Part shown: one piece after another, positions 25,999 to 37,770 of the stretch
Numbering within the stretch: the first letter of the stretch is position 1
Layout: the number at the start of each line of letters is the position of its first letter
Origin: Ramlibacter monticola
Lineage (GTDB): Bacteria > Pseudomonadota > Gammaproteobacteria > Burkholderiales > Burkholderiaceae_C
Length of the DNA: 64,000 nucleotides
Reading direction: 5' to 3'
NCBI RefSeq assembly: GCF_016722785.1
Contig: NZ_JAEQNE010000001.1
Span: forward strand, 496,001-560,000
Translations under genes and position numbers: made by a program
The notes under the pieces: generated by a model
Seen by the model: only the letters and a program-made list of their open reading frames with translations
Database searches by the model: none
What the model was told of the DNA's origin: nothing

Positions 25999-26280
25999 TC
26001 AGATGCGGTGCTGGTCGGAGTACGGCAGCAGCGCCAGGAAGCGTGCGCGCTTGATGGCGGTGTTGAGCTGGCGCTGGTAGATCGCGCGGGTGCCCGTCAG
26101 GCGCGCCGGGATGATCTTGCCGTTCTCGGAGACGAAATCGCGCAGCGTGTCGATGTCCTTGTAGTCGATCTCTTCGACGCCGGCGACGGTGAAGCGGCAG
26201 AAACGCTTGCGCTTGAACAGCAGCGACTGGGTGTTGCGCTTCGGACGCTTGTCCTTGTTGAACTTCTTGAACGTGGCCAT
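25999..26280 (-). CDS. rpsR: 30S ribosomal protein S18
   Basis: 93 aa, basic. Core [20 protein letters not shown] and [19 protein letters not shown] region (here [16 protein letters not shown]), then [21 protein letters not shown]18 pairs with S6 on the 30S platform, and the S6:S18 complex is also the likely repressor of this operon through the leader upstream of rpsF. It is slightly longer than E. coli S18 (75) because of a basic N-terminal extension, as is common in Burkholderiales. Confidence 0.97.
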   Translation of the reverse strand: MATFKKFNKDKRPKRNTQSLLFKRKRFCRFTVAGVEEIDYKDIDTLRDFVSENGKIIPARLTGTRAIYQRQLNTAIKRARFLALLPYSDQHRI

Positions 26281-26336
26281 GAATGGCTCCTCTCAATTTG
26301 TCGGGGACAGGGCTGAAGACCTGTCCCGCGAAGCTA

Positions 26337-26624
26337 CTAGATTTGCTCGAATGACTGGATATGCAGGACCGGGTGCTTCCCGCCGCGGAAGGCGGCCAGG
26401 AAGCCCGTGAACCGGAATCCGCTGCCGACCGCCTGCCTGGCAAGCGTCTCGGCGTGCGCCCCGAAGGCCACCGCGCGGACTTCCACCTTCACCTGCCGCT
26501 TGAGCCCGGCCTCCATGGCTTCGGACTCGTGCGCGAGCAGCAGGTCGAGGGCGGGCAATCCGGCGGGGGTGTAGCGCAGGGCCTTGGCCTCCGCGATACG
26601 GGCGCTCAGGATCGTCTGGTTCAC
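26337..26624 (-). CDS. priB: Primosomal replication protein N
   Basis: 95-aa OB-fold single-strand DNA-binding protein that helps PriA restart stalled replication forks. It begins MNQTILSARIAEAKALRYTP and has VEVRAVAFG and SGFRFTGFLAAFR. Its position between rpsF and rpsR is the classical one. The intergenic distances (22 bases after rpsF, 56 before rpsR) fit a single transcript. Confidence 0.95.
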   Translation of the reverse strand: MNQTILSARIAEAKALRYTPAGLPALDLLLAHESEAMEAGLKRQVKVEVRAVAFGAHAETLARQAVGSGFRFTGFLAAFRGGKHPVLHIQSFEQI

Positions 26625-26646
26625 ACCCGGCGAGTCGCCGCCGAAT

Positions 26647-27012
26647 TTACGACTGGAACTCCGCCTGCTGCGCCTTGCGGGCTTCCTCGCGCTCCACCGT
26701 CTTCATCATGGAGGACGGGCCGGTGTCGGCCTTCTTCTTCACGACGGTCAGGTGGCGCAGCACGGCGTCGTTGAAGCGGAACGCGTGCTCCAGTTCGCCC
26801 ATCACGGCCTGGTCGGCCTCGATGTTGATGCACAGGAAGTGTGCCTTGGCGAGCTTGTTGATCTGGTAGGCCAGCTGGCGGCGGCCCCAGTCTTCGACAC
26901 GATGCACCTTGCCATTGCCGGCGGTGATCATGCCCTTGTAGCGCTCCAGCATGGCCGGAACCTGTTCGCTCTGATCCGGGTGGATCAGCAGCACGATTTC
27001 ATAGTGACGCAT
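26647..27012 (-). CDS. rpsF: 30S ribosomal protein S6
   Basis: 121 aa. Starts [20 protein letters not shown] and contains [21 protein letters not shown] and LRHLTVVKK. Forms a heterodimer with S18 in the small subunit. The ATG at 27012 has AAGGAGT 5 bases upstream. That ribosome site can be paired into the base of an upstream structured leader, which suggests translational feedback by S6:S18. First gene of the rpsF-priB-rpsR-rplI operon. Confidence 0.98.
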   Translation of the reverse strand: MRHYEIVLLIHPDQSEQVPAMLERYKGMITAGNGKVHRVEDWGRRQLAYQINKLAKAHFLCINIEADQAVMGELEHAFRFNDAVLRHLTVVKKKADTGPSSMMKTVEREEARKAQQAEFQS

Positions 27013-27093
27013 AGGACTCCTTGCGGACTCGCCGCGTGGTACGCGGCGTTGAGGGTCTGGCCGCCTCCGGCGTCGACTCGGAGTGCGGCAAGG
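27013..27093 (-). promoter_or_regulatory. S6:S18-like ribosomal leader of rpsF
   Basis: The minus-strand leader can fold into a long stem: CCUUGC (27093-27088) with GCAAGG (27024-27019), a small internal loop with CCG on the 3' side, then ACUC/GAGU. The enclosed part contains a perfect 8-bp hairpin (27030-27037/27041-27048). The 3' strand overlaps the rpsF ribosome site. A CCG-containing stem next to the start is the known mark of S6:S18 leaders, but my fold is by eye. Confidence 0.5.
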
Positions 27094-27106
27094 GGAAAAG
27101 CCCATG

Positions 27107-27112
27107 ATTATA
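27107..27112 (-). promoter_or_regulatory. -10 element of the rpsF operon promoter
   Basis: A perfect TATAAT on the minus strand, preceded by GGGC. It lies about 95 bases before the rpsF ATG and just upstream of the structured leader. The -35 is weak. Confidence 0.5.
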
Positions 27113-27145
27113 GCCCGGATGGCTCCGGGCTGCCCGGCCGCTGCC

Positions 27146-27595
27146 TCAGCGCATGCGGAGGGCGGATTCCAGGCGGGCGAACTTGACCGGGCCGACGGCC
27201 TCCAGCAGCTGCGGCGCCAGGGCGTCCAGTTCGGCGAGGGTGCCCGCGGCCTCGACGGCGAGCGCGAGCTGGATGTCCTTGCGGCCCAGTTGGGCGGCCA
27301 GCTCGGTGGCGATGCCGTAGGCGCGCACGTACTGGTCCCAGCCGGCGCAGCTGGAATCGGTGAAGTCGGGTTCCGAGGCCGACACCGGGCGGCGCGGCAG
27401 CAATTGTTCGGCGACCAGGCCCAGTTCCACCAGCCGGTCGATGTCGGCGCGCGTGGTGCCGCCCGCGACGGTCAGGACCTCTTCGACGCTGCGCTGGCCG
27501 TCGATCAGGATCAGGGCCGCGCGCTGGCGGGGCGACAGGCCGCTGCGCCGGTCCTTCAAGGATCGGAGCCCCTCGTCCGTCTTGGCCATCGTCAT
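27146..27595 (-). CDS. Hypothetical protein with winged-helix-like segment
   Basis: 149 aa, with start at 27595 or the nearby 27589. Residues 10-75 ([21 protein letters not shown], then [16 protein letters not shown]) look like a small winged-helix or oligomerisation module of the kind found in DUF-type sensor proteins. The second half (about 80-149) is helical, with [17 protein letters not shown] and LESALRMR. It has no signal peptide or membrane segment. Function unknown. It lies between the rpsF promoter and an MHS transporter terminator, so it is likely a separate unit. Confidence 0.6.
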   Translation of the reverse strand: MTMAKTDEGLRSLKDRRSGLSPRQRAALILIDGQRSVEEVLTVAGGTTRADIDRLVELGLVAEQLLPRRPVSASEPDFTDSSCAGWDQYVRAYGIATELAAQLGRKDIQLALAVEAAGTLAELDALAPQLLEAVGPVKFARLESALRMR

Positions 27596-27630
27596 TGCAA
27601 ACCCTGGTGAACTCGCCGCGCCGCGCACAG

Positions 27631-27655
27631 AAAAGCCCGCGCGGGGCGGGCTTTC
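27631..27655 (-). terminator. Rho-independent terminator of the MHS transporter gene
   Basis: 9-bp stem AAAGCCCGC/GCGGGCTTT (27633-27641/27647-27655), followed in the minus direction by TTTTC. It lies 22 bases after the transporter stop. Confidence 0.75.
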
Positions 27656-27677
27656 CTGGCGCCACGAAGGCTACAGC

Positions 27678-29378
27678 TTAATCGCGGGCGTAGATGTCCA
27701 CGTCCTTGGTTTCCCGGATGAACAGCATGCCGATGACGAACGTCATGGCCGCGACGACGACCGGGTACCACAGGCCATAGAAGATGTCGCCCGTCGCCGC
27801 CACCATCGCGAAGGCCGTGGTCGGCAACAGGCCGCCGAACCAGCCGTTGCCGATGTGGTACGGCAGGCTCATGGAGGTGTAGCGGATCCGCGTCGGGAAC
27901 AGTTCCACCAGCATGGCGGCGATCGGGCCGTACACCATGGTCACCAGGATGACCAGGAAGACCAGGATGGCCAGCACGGTGCCGGTCTGCATCTTGTCCT
28001 TGGCCGCCGGCGTGGTGAGGCCGGCCGCCTTGGAGGTGTCGCCGACCTGCTTCTTGAAGTCGGCCAGGGACTTGGCCGATTCGGCGGAGAAGCCGTGGCG
28101 CTCGGCGTTGAGGGTGAGCGTCGGTGCGGTCATCACCTTGCCGCCGATGCTGATGGTGGCGGGCGTGCCGGCGGGGGCGGCAACGTTCTCGTACGGGATG
28201 TAGGCCTGCGTCAGGGCGCGCTTGGCGACGTCGCACGAGGACGTGAAGTCGATCTCGCGGGCGATCGGGCTGCCCTGGAACGAGCACTGCTTCGGATCGG
28301 CGGTGATGGTCACCTTGGTGGCCTGCTGCGCGGCCACCAGGGCCGGGTTGGCAGCCTTCAGCAGCATCGGGAACACCGTGAAGTAGGTGAGCGCGGCGAT
28401 CAGGCAGCCCGCCATGATGATCGGCTTGCGGCCGATCTTGTCGGACAGGGCGCCGAACACGATGAAGAAAGGCGTGCCGACGATCAGCGAGGCGGCGATC
28501 AGCAGGTTGGCCGTGGTGACGTCCACCTTGGCGATCGTGGTCATGAAGAACAGGGCGTAGAACTGGCCCGTGTACCAGACCACGGCCTGGCCGGCGGTGA
28601 GGCCCAGCAGCGCCAGGATCACGACCTTCAGGTTACGCCACTGGCCGAAGGATTCCGTCAGCGGCGCCTTGGAGGTCTTGCCTTCGGACTTCATCTTCTG
28701 GAAGGCCGGCGACTCGTTGAGGCTCAGCCGGATCCAGACGGAGATCGCCAGCAGCACGATGGAGACCAGGAACGGGATGCGCCAGCCCCACTCGGCCCAG
28801 GCCTTCGGGTCCATGCCCTCGCGCACGCCCAGGATCACCAGCAGGGACATGAACAGGCCCAGCGTGGCGGTGGTCTGGATCCACGAGGTGTAGGCGCCGC
28901 GCCTGCCGTGCGGGGCATGCTCCGCGACGTAGGTGGCCGCGCCGCCGTACTCGCCGCCCAGCGCCAGGCCCTGCAGCAGGCGCAGGGCGATCAGGATCAC
29001 CGGGGCGGCGATGCCGATCGACTTGTAGCCGGGCAGCAGGCCGACGATGAAGGTCGACGCGCCCATGATCAGGATCGTGACCAGGAAGGTGTACTTGCGG
29101 CCGATCATGTCGCCGAGGCGGCCGAACACGATCGCGCCGAAGGGCCGCACCAGGAAGCCGGCGGCGAAGGCCAGCAGCGCGAAGATGTAGGCCGAGGTGG
29201 GATCGAGGCCGGAGAAGAACTGGGCGCCGATGATGGCGGCCAGCGAGCCGTAGAGGTAGAAGTCGTACCACTCGAACACGGTGCCGAGCGACGAGGCGAA
29301 GATGACCTTCTTCTCCTCGCGCGTCATCGGCGCGGATGCGGCGCTTCCCAATGCAGCGCCCGTTGAGGCTATTGCCAT
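27678..29378 (-). CDS. MFS transporter, MHS (metabolite:H+ symporter) family
   Basis: 566-aa 12-helix permease. N-terminal FEWYDFYLYGS, GRLGDMIGRKYTF and LQGLALGGEYGGAATYVAE are typical of the MHS group (ShiA/ProP/KgtP relatives). The protein is about 120 residues longer than usual: an insert at about 350-460 between the last helices contains two cysteines (KQCSFQG, SSCDVAK) and a predicted periplasmic-looking domain. Relatives with this insert are common in Burkholderiales. The substrate is unknown (dicarboxylates, shikimate or betaine-like compounds are possible). Confidence 0.9.
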   Translation of the reverse strand: MAIASTGAALGSAASAPMTREEKKVIFASSLGTVFEWYDFYLYGSLAAIIGAQFFSGLDPTSAYIFALLAFAAGFLVRPFGAIVFGRLGDMIGRKYTFLVTILIMGASTFIVGLLPGYKSIGIAAPVILIALRLLQGLALGGEYGGAATYVAEHAPHGRRGAYTSWIQTTATLGLFMSLLVILGVREGMDPKAWAEWGWRIPFLVSIVLLAISVWIRLSLNESPAFQKMKSEGKTSKAPLTESFGQWRNLKVVILALLGLTAGQAVVWYTGQFYALFFMTTIAKVDVTTANLLIAASLIVGTPFFIVFGALSDKIGRKPIIMAGCLIAALTYFTVFPMLLKAANPALVAAQQATKVTITADPKQCSFQGSPIAREIDFTSSCDVAKRALTQAYIPYENVAAPAGTPATISIGGKVMTAPTLTLNAERHGFSAESAKSLADFKKQVGDTSKAAGLTTPAAKDKMQTGTVLAILVFLVILVTMVYGPIAAMLVELFPTRIRYTSMSLPYHIGNGWFGGLLPTTAFAMVAATGDIFYGLWYPVVVAAMTFVIGMLFIRETKDVDIYARD

Positions 29379-29474
29379 GATGTCTCCTTTGATTTTGGAT
29401 GGGAAGCGCCGAGTGTTCGAAGCCCCTCTGACGCGAAACTGACGCGCAGGCCCCGGGCCCGCTAGGAGATTCCC

Positions 29475-31511
29475 TTAGGAACGTTGCCGCGCCAGCAGGC
29501 TCACCGTCCAAGTGACCAGCAGGCCCAGCGGGACGCCGAAGACGGCGGCCGACAACGGCTGGATGCCGAACCACAGCTGTTGCCCCGCGGCGAGGCCGAG
29601 CGCCGCACGCACGCTGGGCGCATTGATGCTCATGTAATAGAGTGTGACCGCCAGCCCTGCCAACATGCCTGCGACCGCGCCCGCGCGGTTGGCGCCGCGC
29701 CACAGGATGCCCAGCACCATGGCCGGCACGAAGGCGGCGGCGGCGAGCGAGAACGAGGCCGTGACCAGCGAGAGGATCTCCGCCGGCTTGGCCGTCGCCA
29801 CCACGGCCGCGACCAGGGCCACGCCCATCAGCGCGAACTTCGACAGGATCACGCGCTGCTCGGGCGGGAGGTCCGGCCGCACGTCGTGGCAGAAGATGTC
29901 GCGCACCAGCGCATTGCTGATCGTCAGCAGCAGGCCGTCGGCCGTCGAGAGCGCGGCGGCCAGGCCGCCCGCGGCCACCAGTCCGGAGATCACGTAGGGC
30001 AGGCCCCCGAGCTCCGGCGTCGCCAGCATGATGATGTCGGCCCCGAGGCGGATCTCGCCCCACTGCAGGATGCGGTCGCCGTTGACGTCGGCGACCGAGA
30101 GCAGCGAGGGGTCCACCCTCGCCCACTGCGCGATCCAGGCCGGCAGGCTGTCGAAGCTGCTGCCCACCAGGTTGTTCATCACCTCGAACTTCACCAGCGC
30201 CGCCAGCGCCGGCGCGCTGATGTACACCAGCGCGATGAAGAACAGGGACCACGCCACCGAGGAGCGCGCGCCCGACACGCTGGGAGTCGTGTAGTAGCGG
30301 GTGAGCAGGTGCGGCAGGCCCGCGGTGCCCAGCATCAGGCAGAACATCAGCGCCAGGAAGTTGCGCCGCGACAGGTCGAAGTCGTCGCGCTGCTGCGGCG
30401 TGCCGTTCGGGTCGCCGGCGAAAGGCCGGCTGTGGCGCGGCACGCCCCCGAGCGGGCGGGCGCGCTCGTAGCTCTCGTTCATCGCGCGGGTCCACTGCTC
30501 GCGCGCGCTGGCCACGTCGCGCGGCAGCGCGCTGAGCGCCCGCGAGGCCTGCTGGATCACCGCCGCGTCGCCGTTCTCCTGCTTCAGCCGCCGCACGTGC
30601 GCCTGCGCGTCGGAGCGCACGCGCGCCAGCGAGCCGGGCAGGTCGTGCAGCAGCGCCTCGTACTCGCGGCCCCGGGCGAGGAAGATGGCCGCCACCTGGC
30701 GCTCCGCCGGGTCGCGCGCGATCTTCTCCTCCAGCGCGCTGATCTTGCGCAGCTGGTCGCCGTAAACGAAGGGCGCGGCCGGTTCGCCGAGCTGCTTGTA
30801 GGCCAGCCAGGACACCGGGATCAGAAAGGCCAGCAGCATCACCACGTACTGCGCCACCTGCGTCCAGGTGATCGCCTTCATGCCGCCCAGGAAGGAGCAA
30901 AGCAGCACGCCGCCGATCCCGAGCAGGATGCCGATCTCGAACTGCACTCCGGTGAGGCGCGAGGCGATCAGGCCCACGCCGTAGATCTGCGCCACCACGT
31001 AGATGAAGGAGCACAGCACCGCCGACAGGGCCGCGATGATGCGCGGCCCGCGGCCGCCGAAGCGCACGGCGAAGTAGTCCGGCACCGTGTAGAGGTTCAT
31101 GCGCCGAAGGTGCGGCGCGATCAGCAGCGCCAGCAGGCAGAAGCCGCCGGTCCATCCCAGCACGTAGGCCAGGCCCCCGGCCTGGGCCTCGTTGCCGCCG
31201 TAGCCTTGCAGGTAGAGCCCGCCGGCCATGCTGATGAAGGAGGCGGCGCTCATCCAGTCGGCCGCGGCGGCCATGCCGTTGTACATGGGCGGGATGCGGC
31301 GGCCCGCGACGTAGTACTCCTCGGGGTCGGTGGTGCGGCTGCGGATGCCGATCACCGCGTACATCATGACCGTGGAGAAGATGAAGATCGGCCCGAGCCA
31401 GAAGCGCGAGAGCCCGTTCTGCTCGGCGAGCGCCAGGCCCAGCAGAAACAGGAGGAAGCCCGCGGTGAAGGACAGCAGGACGCGGCGGATGCGCCGCTCG
31501 TAGGGCGTCAC
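29475..31511 (-). CDS. Sodium:solute symporter (VC_2705/ActP-like)
   Basis: 678-aa SSS-family permease with about 13 helices. RTTDPEEYYVAGRRIPPMYNGMA, the Na+-site region around AADWMSAASFISMAG and the conserved GGLAAALSTADGLLLTISNAL identify the family; ActP carries acetate, pyruvate or related monocarboxylates. A long hydrophilic insert at about 230-330 (EEKIARDPAERQ, QAHVRRLKQENGD) is characteristic of the VC_2705 subgroup. GTG start 4 bases after the DUF4212 stop, so the two are coupled. The substrate is not proven. Confidence 0.9.
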   Translation of the reverse strand: MTPYERRIRRVLLSFTAGFLLFLLGLALAEQNGLSRFWLGPIFIFSTVMMYAVIGIRSRTTDPEEYYVAGRRIPPMYNGMAAAADWMSAASFISMAGGLYLQGYGGNEAQAGGLAYVLGWTGGFCLLALLIAPHLRRMNLYTVPDYFAVRFGGRGPRIIAALSAVLCSFIYVVAQIYGVGLIASRLTGVQFEIGILLGIGGVLLCSFLGGMKAITWTQVAQYVVMLLAFLIPVSWLAYKQLGEPAAPFVYGDQLRKISALEEKIARDPAERQVAAIFLARGREYEALLHDLPGSLARVRSDAQAHVRRLKQENGDAAVIQQASRALSALPRDVASAREQWTRAMNESYERARPLGGVPRHSRPFAGDPNGTPQQRDDFDLSRRNFLALMFCLMLGTAGLPHLLTRYYTTPSVSGARSSVAWSLFFIALVYISAPALAALVKFEVMNNLVGSSFDSLPAWIAQWARVDPSLLSVADVNGDRILQWGEIRLGADIIMLATPELGGLPYVISGLVAAGGLAAALSTADGLLLTISNALVRDIFCHDVRPDLPPEQRVILSKFALMGVALVAAVVATAKPAEILSLVTASFSLAAAAFVPAMVLGILWRGANRAGAVAGMLAGLAVTLYYMSINAPSVRAALGLAAGQQLWFGIQPLSAAVFGVPLGLLVTWTVSLLARQRS

Positions 31512-31515
31512 GGTG

Positions 31516-31785
31516 TCAGGCGCCCTCTTCCGTGCCGGTGGGGACGGCGTCCTCCGGCACCAGGCGTTTCATCGCCCAGGCGTGCACGGCGACGATCGCG
31601 ATGAACGCGAACAGCGCGCCCTGCGCCGCCACCCAGTAGCCCAGGGGCCAGCCGAACACGAAGAAATCGAGCTCGCGGGCGAAGAAGCACGCGCCGAAGC
31701 TCACCGCGAGCCACAGCGTGGCCAGCCCCAGCTTCAGGGCCAGCACGCGGCGGTCGCGGAAAGTGTTGGGCGGCACGTCATCCAT
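31516..31785 (-). CDS. DUF4212 small subunit of sodium:solute symporter
   Basis: 89 aa with two membrane segments (about 20-38 and 45-70), containing LWLAVSFGACFFARELDFFVFGWPLGYWVAAQG (read in parts). This is the DUF4212 pattern: a small membrane protein always found just before VC_2705-type symporters, probably an accessory subunit. It lies 34 bases after ppsA and 4 bases before the symporter. Confidence 0.9.
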   Translation of the reverse strand: MDDVPPNTFRDRRVLALKLGLATLWLAVSFGACFFARELDFFVFGWPLGYWVAAQGALFAFIAIVAVHAWAMKRLVPEDAVPTGTEEGA

Positions 31786-31819
31786 GGGCCGGGATCATCG
31801 CACTCCCGGCTGACACGGA

Positions 31820-34210
<2,391 letters not shown>

Positions 34211-34396
34211 GGTGGGAAGACTCCGGAAGTTGAAACCTGGGTTGCGCGCAGGCGCATGGCTCCCGAGCCCGCCGATGGGCTTTCTGGTTGTTCGAATGGG
34301 CGGCGGCGGGTCAAGGGGGCGCTGGGAATTCGGATAATCCGGGCCATTGTAGGCGGGGCCGGCTGTTCCGGGCCGCCACTGCTCGAGGCTTATCCC

Positions 34397-35227
34397 ATGG
34401 CGACCCTGCACACGCGCACCGTTTTCTTCGTCTCCGACGGCACCGGCATCACGGCGGAAACCTTCGGCAACGCCATCCTGGCGCAGTTCGAGTTCAAGCC
34501 CCGCCACGTGCGGCTGCCGTTCATCGACTCGGTGGACAAGGCCCACCAGGTGGTGCGGCAGGTGAACCACACCGCGGACGTGGAAGGCCGCCGCCCCGTC
34601 GTCTTCACCACGCTGGTGAACATCGACGTGCTCCAGGTGATCGAGGAAGGCTGCAAGGCCATGGTGCTGGACATGTTCGGCACCTTCGTCCGGCCGCTGG
34701 AGATCGAGTTGGGGATGAAGTCCAGCCACCGGGTGGGGCGCTTCTCCGACGTCAGCAAGAGCAAGGAGTACCACGACCGCATCGAGGCGATCAACTTCAG
34801 CCTGGTGCACGACGACGGCCAGTCCAACCGCGACCTGGAGCAGGCCGACGTGATCCTGATCGGCGTCAGCCGCAGCGGCAAGACGCCGACCTCCCTGTAC
34901 CTGGCCATGCAGCACGGGCTGAAGGCGGCCAACTACCCGCTGATCCCGGAGGACTTCGACCGCAAGCAGCTCCCGGGCGCGCTGGCGCCCCACCGCAAGA
35001 AGATCTTCGGCCTGACGATCCAGCCCGAGCGGCTCAGCGAGATCCGCAACGAGCGCCGGCCCAATTCGCGCTACGCGGCGCTTGAGAACTGCCGCCACGA
35101 AGTGGCGGAAGCCGAGGCGATGATGCGGCGCGAGGGCATCCGCTGGCTCTCCACCACCACCAAGTCGATCGAAGAGATCGCGACGACCATCCTGCAGGAG
35201 ATCCGGCCCGAGCGGCTGGAGTACTGA
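34397..35227 (+). CDS. ppsR: PEP synthase regulatory protein (PSRP)
   Basis: 276-aa DUF299 kinase/pyrophosphorylase that inactivates and reactivates PEP synthase by ADP-dependent threonine phosphorylation and phosphate-dependent dephosphorylation. [13 protein letters not shown] lies at the N-terminus, the P-loop GVSRSGKTP near 155-163, and [16 protein letters not shown] near 215. The ATG at 34397 begins [11 protein letters not shown]. The divergent pairing with ppsA across a 186-bp gap is standard in proteobacteria. Confidence 0.96.
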   Translation: MATLHTRTVFFVSDGTGITAETFGNAILAQFEFKPRHVRLPFIDSVDKAHQVVRQVNHTADVEGRRPVVFTTLVNIDVLQVIEEGCKAMVLDMFGTFVRPLEIELGMKSSHRVGRFSDVSKSKEYHDRIEAINFSLVHDDGQSNRDLEQADVILIGVSRSGKTPTSLYLAMQHGLKAANYPLIPEDFDRKQLPGALAPHRKKIFGLTIQPERLSEIRNERRPNSRYAALENCRHEVAEAEAMMRREGIRWLSTTTKSIEEIATTILQEIRPERLEY

Positions 35228-35265
35228 ATCTCCGCCTCACCCGGCCCCCACTCCGGGGTGGGGCA

Positions 35266-35302
35266 ATAGCCGACAGCTAAAGGCACGATGGGCCCTTTCA
35301 AT
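35266..35302 (+). promoter_or_regulatory. OxyR-like binding site upstream of ahpC
   Basis: Four tetrads in the exact 4-7-4-7-4-7-4 spacing of the OxyR site: ATAG, CTAA, ATGG, CAAT (consensus ATAG/CTAT/ATAG/CTAT; 12 of 16 positions match). It ends exactly where a -35 would start, 17 bases plus a hexamer before TATCAT (35325-35330), as expected for OxyR activation. Predicted by eye. Confidence 0.5.
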
Positions 35303-35377
35303 GGGAAGGGGCTCCGGATGGCCCTATCATTCATAGGCGCGATTCATTGAAGCGCTCCAACCAATAGAGGAAAACAA

Positions 35378-35950
35378 ATGTCGCTGATCAACACCGAAAT
35401 CCCCGCCTTCTCCGCCACCGCGTACCACAACGGCAAGTTCGTGCCGGTGACCGAGCAGAGCTTCAAGGGCAAGTGGTCCGTCGTGGTGTTCTACCCGGCC
35501 GACTTCACCTTCGTGTGCCCGACCGAGCTGGGCGACCTGGCCGACAACTACGCCGAATTCCAGAAGCTGGGCGCCGAAGTCTATGGCGTGTCCACCGACA
35601 CCCACTTCACGCACAAGGCCTGGCACGACACGTCCGACACGATCGGGAAGGTGCAGTACCCCCTGGTCGGCGACCCGAGCCACCAGCTGGCCCGCTTCTT
35701 CCAGGTGCTGATCACCGAGGGCGAAGACACCGGCCTGGCGTTGCGCGGCACGTTCGTCGTCGATCCGGAAGGCCGCATCAAGACCATCGAAGTGCACGAC
35801 AACGGCATCGGCCGCGACGCCAAGGAAACCCTGCGCCGCCTGAAGGCCGCCCAGTACGTGGCCGCGCACCCCGGTGAAGTCTGCCCCGCCAAGTGGAGCG
35901 AAGGCGCCGAGACGCTGAAGCCCTCGCTGGACCTGGTCGGCAAGATCTAA
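35378..35950 (+). CDS. ahpC: Alkyl hydroperoxide reductase subunit C
   Basis: 190-aa 2-Cys peroxiredoxin. Peroxidatic Cys in [12 protein letters not shown] near residue 47, and resolving Cys in GEVCPAKW near 166, with the typical tail [10 protein letters not shown]. It reduces peroxides and is recycled by AhpF, whose gene follows. The ATG at 35378 has AGAGGAAAAC upstream. An OxyR-like site precedes it. A hairpin-rich 176-bp gap separates it from ahpF. Confidence 0.97.
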   Translation: MSLINTEIPAFSATAYHNGKFVPVTEQSFKGKWSVVVFYPADFTFVCPTELGDLADNYAEFQKLGAEVYGVSTDTHFTHKAWHDTSDTIGKVQYPLVGDPSHQLARFFQVLITEGEDTGLALRGTFVVDPEGRIKTIEVHDNGIGRDAKETLRRLKAAQYVAAHPGEVCPAKWSEGAETLKPSLDLVGKI

Positions 35951-35958
35951 GGGCCTGG

Positions 35959-35989
35959 CTCGGAAAAATCGCTGCGCGATTTTTCCGAG
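35959..35989 (+). terminator. Hairpin after ahpC
   Basis: Perfect 14-bp stem (35959-35972/35976-35989) with a 3-base loop, 9 bases after the ahpC stop. It lacks a clean T-run, so it may block 3' exonucleases or partly terminate rather than fully stop transcription. Confidence 0.55.
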
Positions 35990-36077
35990 TTGCCTGATCA
36001 GTGCGAAGAGGACCGGCAAAGCCGAATCGTCTTCGCAAATGGGACCGCGCTGCATGTCATTCCGCGCGGTCCTCTAG

Positions 36078-36099
36078 GGCCCGGCAAGCCGGGCCTTTT
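36078..36099 (+). terminator. Terminator-like hairpin before ahpF
   Basis: GGCCCGGC/GCCGGGCC stem (36078-36085/36088-36095) followed by TTTT. It is the fourth consecutive hairpin in the ahpC-ahpF gap and lies 27 bases before the ahpF ATG. Confidence 0.6.
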
Positions 36100-36126
36100 C
36101 ATTCGGAATCCAGAAAGGGAGCCCTG

Positions 36127-37674
36127 ATGCTCGACGCCAACCTCAAAGCCCAACTCGCCGCCTACCTCGAGCGCATGACGCAGCCGGTCGAGATCGTCGC
36201 CTCGCTGGACGACACGAAGGTCTCGGCCGAGATGCGGGCCCTGCTGAAGGACATCGCGGACGCCTCGCCGCGCGTGACCGTCACCGAGACCCGGGGCGGC
36301 CCGCAGCGCACGCCCTCCTTCCAGGTCACCCGCCCCGGCCAGAACACGGGCGTGCGCTTTGCCGGCTTGCCCATGGGCCATGAATTCACCTCGCTGGTGC
36401 TGGCCCTGCTGCAGGTGGGCGGCTACCCGCCCAAGGTGGAAGAGGCCGTGCTGGAGCAGATCCGCGCCCTCCCCGGCGACTACGAATTCGAAATCTACGT
36501 CTCGCTGTCCTGCCACAACTGCCCGGACGTGGTGCAGGCGCTGAACCTGATGGCGGTGCAGAACCCGCGCATCCGCACGACGATGATCGACGGCGCGCTG
36601 TTCCAGGACGAAGTGAACCAGCGCCAGGTGATGGCCGTGCCCACCGTGTTCCTGAACGGCACCCACTTCGGCCAGGGTCGCATGACCCTGGAAGAGATCC
36701 TGGGCAAGATCGACACCGCCGGCGCCGCGAAGCAGGCCCAGGCGCTGTCCGCGAAGGATCCCTTCGACGTGCTGATCGTCGGCGGCGGGCCCGCCGGCGC
36801 CGCGGCCGCCGTGTACGCCGCGCGGAAGGGCATCCGCACCGGCATCGCCTCCGAGCGTTTCGGCGGCCAGGTGCTGGACACCCTGGGCATCGAGAACTTC
36901 ATCTCGGTCAAGGAAACCGAGGGCCCGAAGTTCGCGATGGCGCTGGAGGAGCACGTGCGCCACTACGACGTGGAGATCGTCAACCTGCAGCGCGCCAAGG
37001 CGCTGCGCCCGAACGGCAAGCTGGTCGAGGTCGAACTCGAAAGCGGGGCCTCGCTGAAGGGCCGGACGGTGATCCTGTCCACCGGCGCGCGCTGGCGCAC
37101 GCTCAACGTGCCGGGCGAGCAGGAGTACCGCAACAAAGGCGTGACCTTCTGCCCGCACTGCGACGGCCCGCTGTTCAAGGGCAAGCCGGTGGCCGTGGTC
37201 GGCGGCGGCAACTCCGGCGTGGAGGCGGCGATCGACCTGGCGGGCATCGTGAAGCACGTGACGCTGGTGGAGTTCGGCACCGAACTGCGCGCCGACGCGG
37301 TGCTGCAGCGCAAGCTGAAGTCACTGCCCAACGTGGACGTGATCCTCGACGCGCAGACCACCGAGGTGGCCGGCGACGGCCAGAAGGTGAACGCGCTGGT
37401 CTACCAGGACCGCGCGAGCGGCGAAGAAAGGCGCGTGCCTGTCGAAGGCGTGTTCGTGCAGATCGGCCTGGTGCCCAACACGGAATGGCTGAAGGGGACC
37501 CTGGAGCTGTCGAAGCACGGCGAGATCGTGGTCGACGCGCGCGGCCAGACCTCGGCGCCGGGCGTGTTCGCCGCCGGCGACTGCACCACCGTGCCGTTCA
37601 AGCAGATCATCATCGCGGCCGGCGACGGCGCGAAGGCAGCGCTGGGCGCCTTCGACCACCTGATCCGCTCCTGA
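36127..37674 (+). CDS. ahpF: Alkyl hydroperoxide reductase subunit F
   Basis: 515-aa flavoprotein that passes electrons from NADH to AhpC. An N-terminal double-thioredoxin domain carries CxxC in LSCHNCPD near 128. The FAD-binding fold begins near 215 ([14 protein letters not shown]), the redox CxxC is in FCPHCDGPL near 340, and [14 protein letters not shown] lies near the end. The ATG at 36127 has AAAGGGAG upstream. Length equals the E. coli enzyme (521). Confidence 0.97.
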   Translation: MLDANLKAQLAAYLERMTQPVEIVASLDDTKVSAEMRALLKDIADASPRVTVTETRGGPQRTPSFQVTRPGQNTGVRFAGLPMGHEFTSLVLALLQVGGYPPKVEEAVLEQIRALPGDYEFEIYVSLSCHNCPDVVQALNLMAVQNPRIRTTMIDGALFQDEVNQRQVMAVPTVFLNGTHFGQGRMTLEEILGKIDTAGAAKQAQALSAKDPFDVLIVGGGPAGAAAAVYAARKGIRTGIASERFGGQVLDTLGIENFISVKETEGPKFAMALEEHVRHYDVEIVNLQRAKALRPNGKLVEVELESGASLKGRTVILSTGARWRTLNVPGEQEYRNKGVTFCPHCDGPLFKGKPVAVVGGGNSGVEAAIDLAGIVKHVTLVEFGTELRADAVLQRKLKSLPNVDVILDAQTTEVAGDGQKVNALVYQDRASGEERRVPVEGVFVQIGLVPNTEWLKGTLELSKHGEIVVDARGQTSAPGVFAAGDCTTVPFKQIIIAAGDGAKAALGAFDHLIRS

Positions 37675-37770
37675 CGCAAGGCAGGCGGGGAGCGTCCATC
37701 GCTCCGCCTGTCGCTTGGGTCCGTCTTGCGCCAAAATGGCCGCCAACAACACCAAGGGGAACACCTCACC

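Noticed and set aside
35245..35262. CCCCAC/GTGGGG hairpin as ppsR terminator
   Set aside because: Short stem without T-run; could equally be chance in GC-rich DNA.
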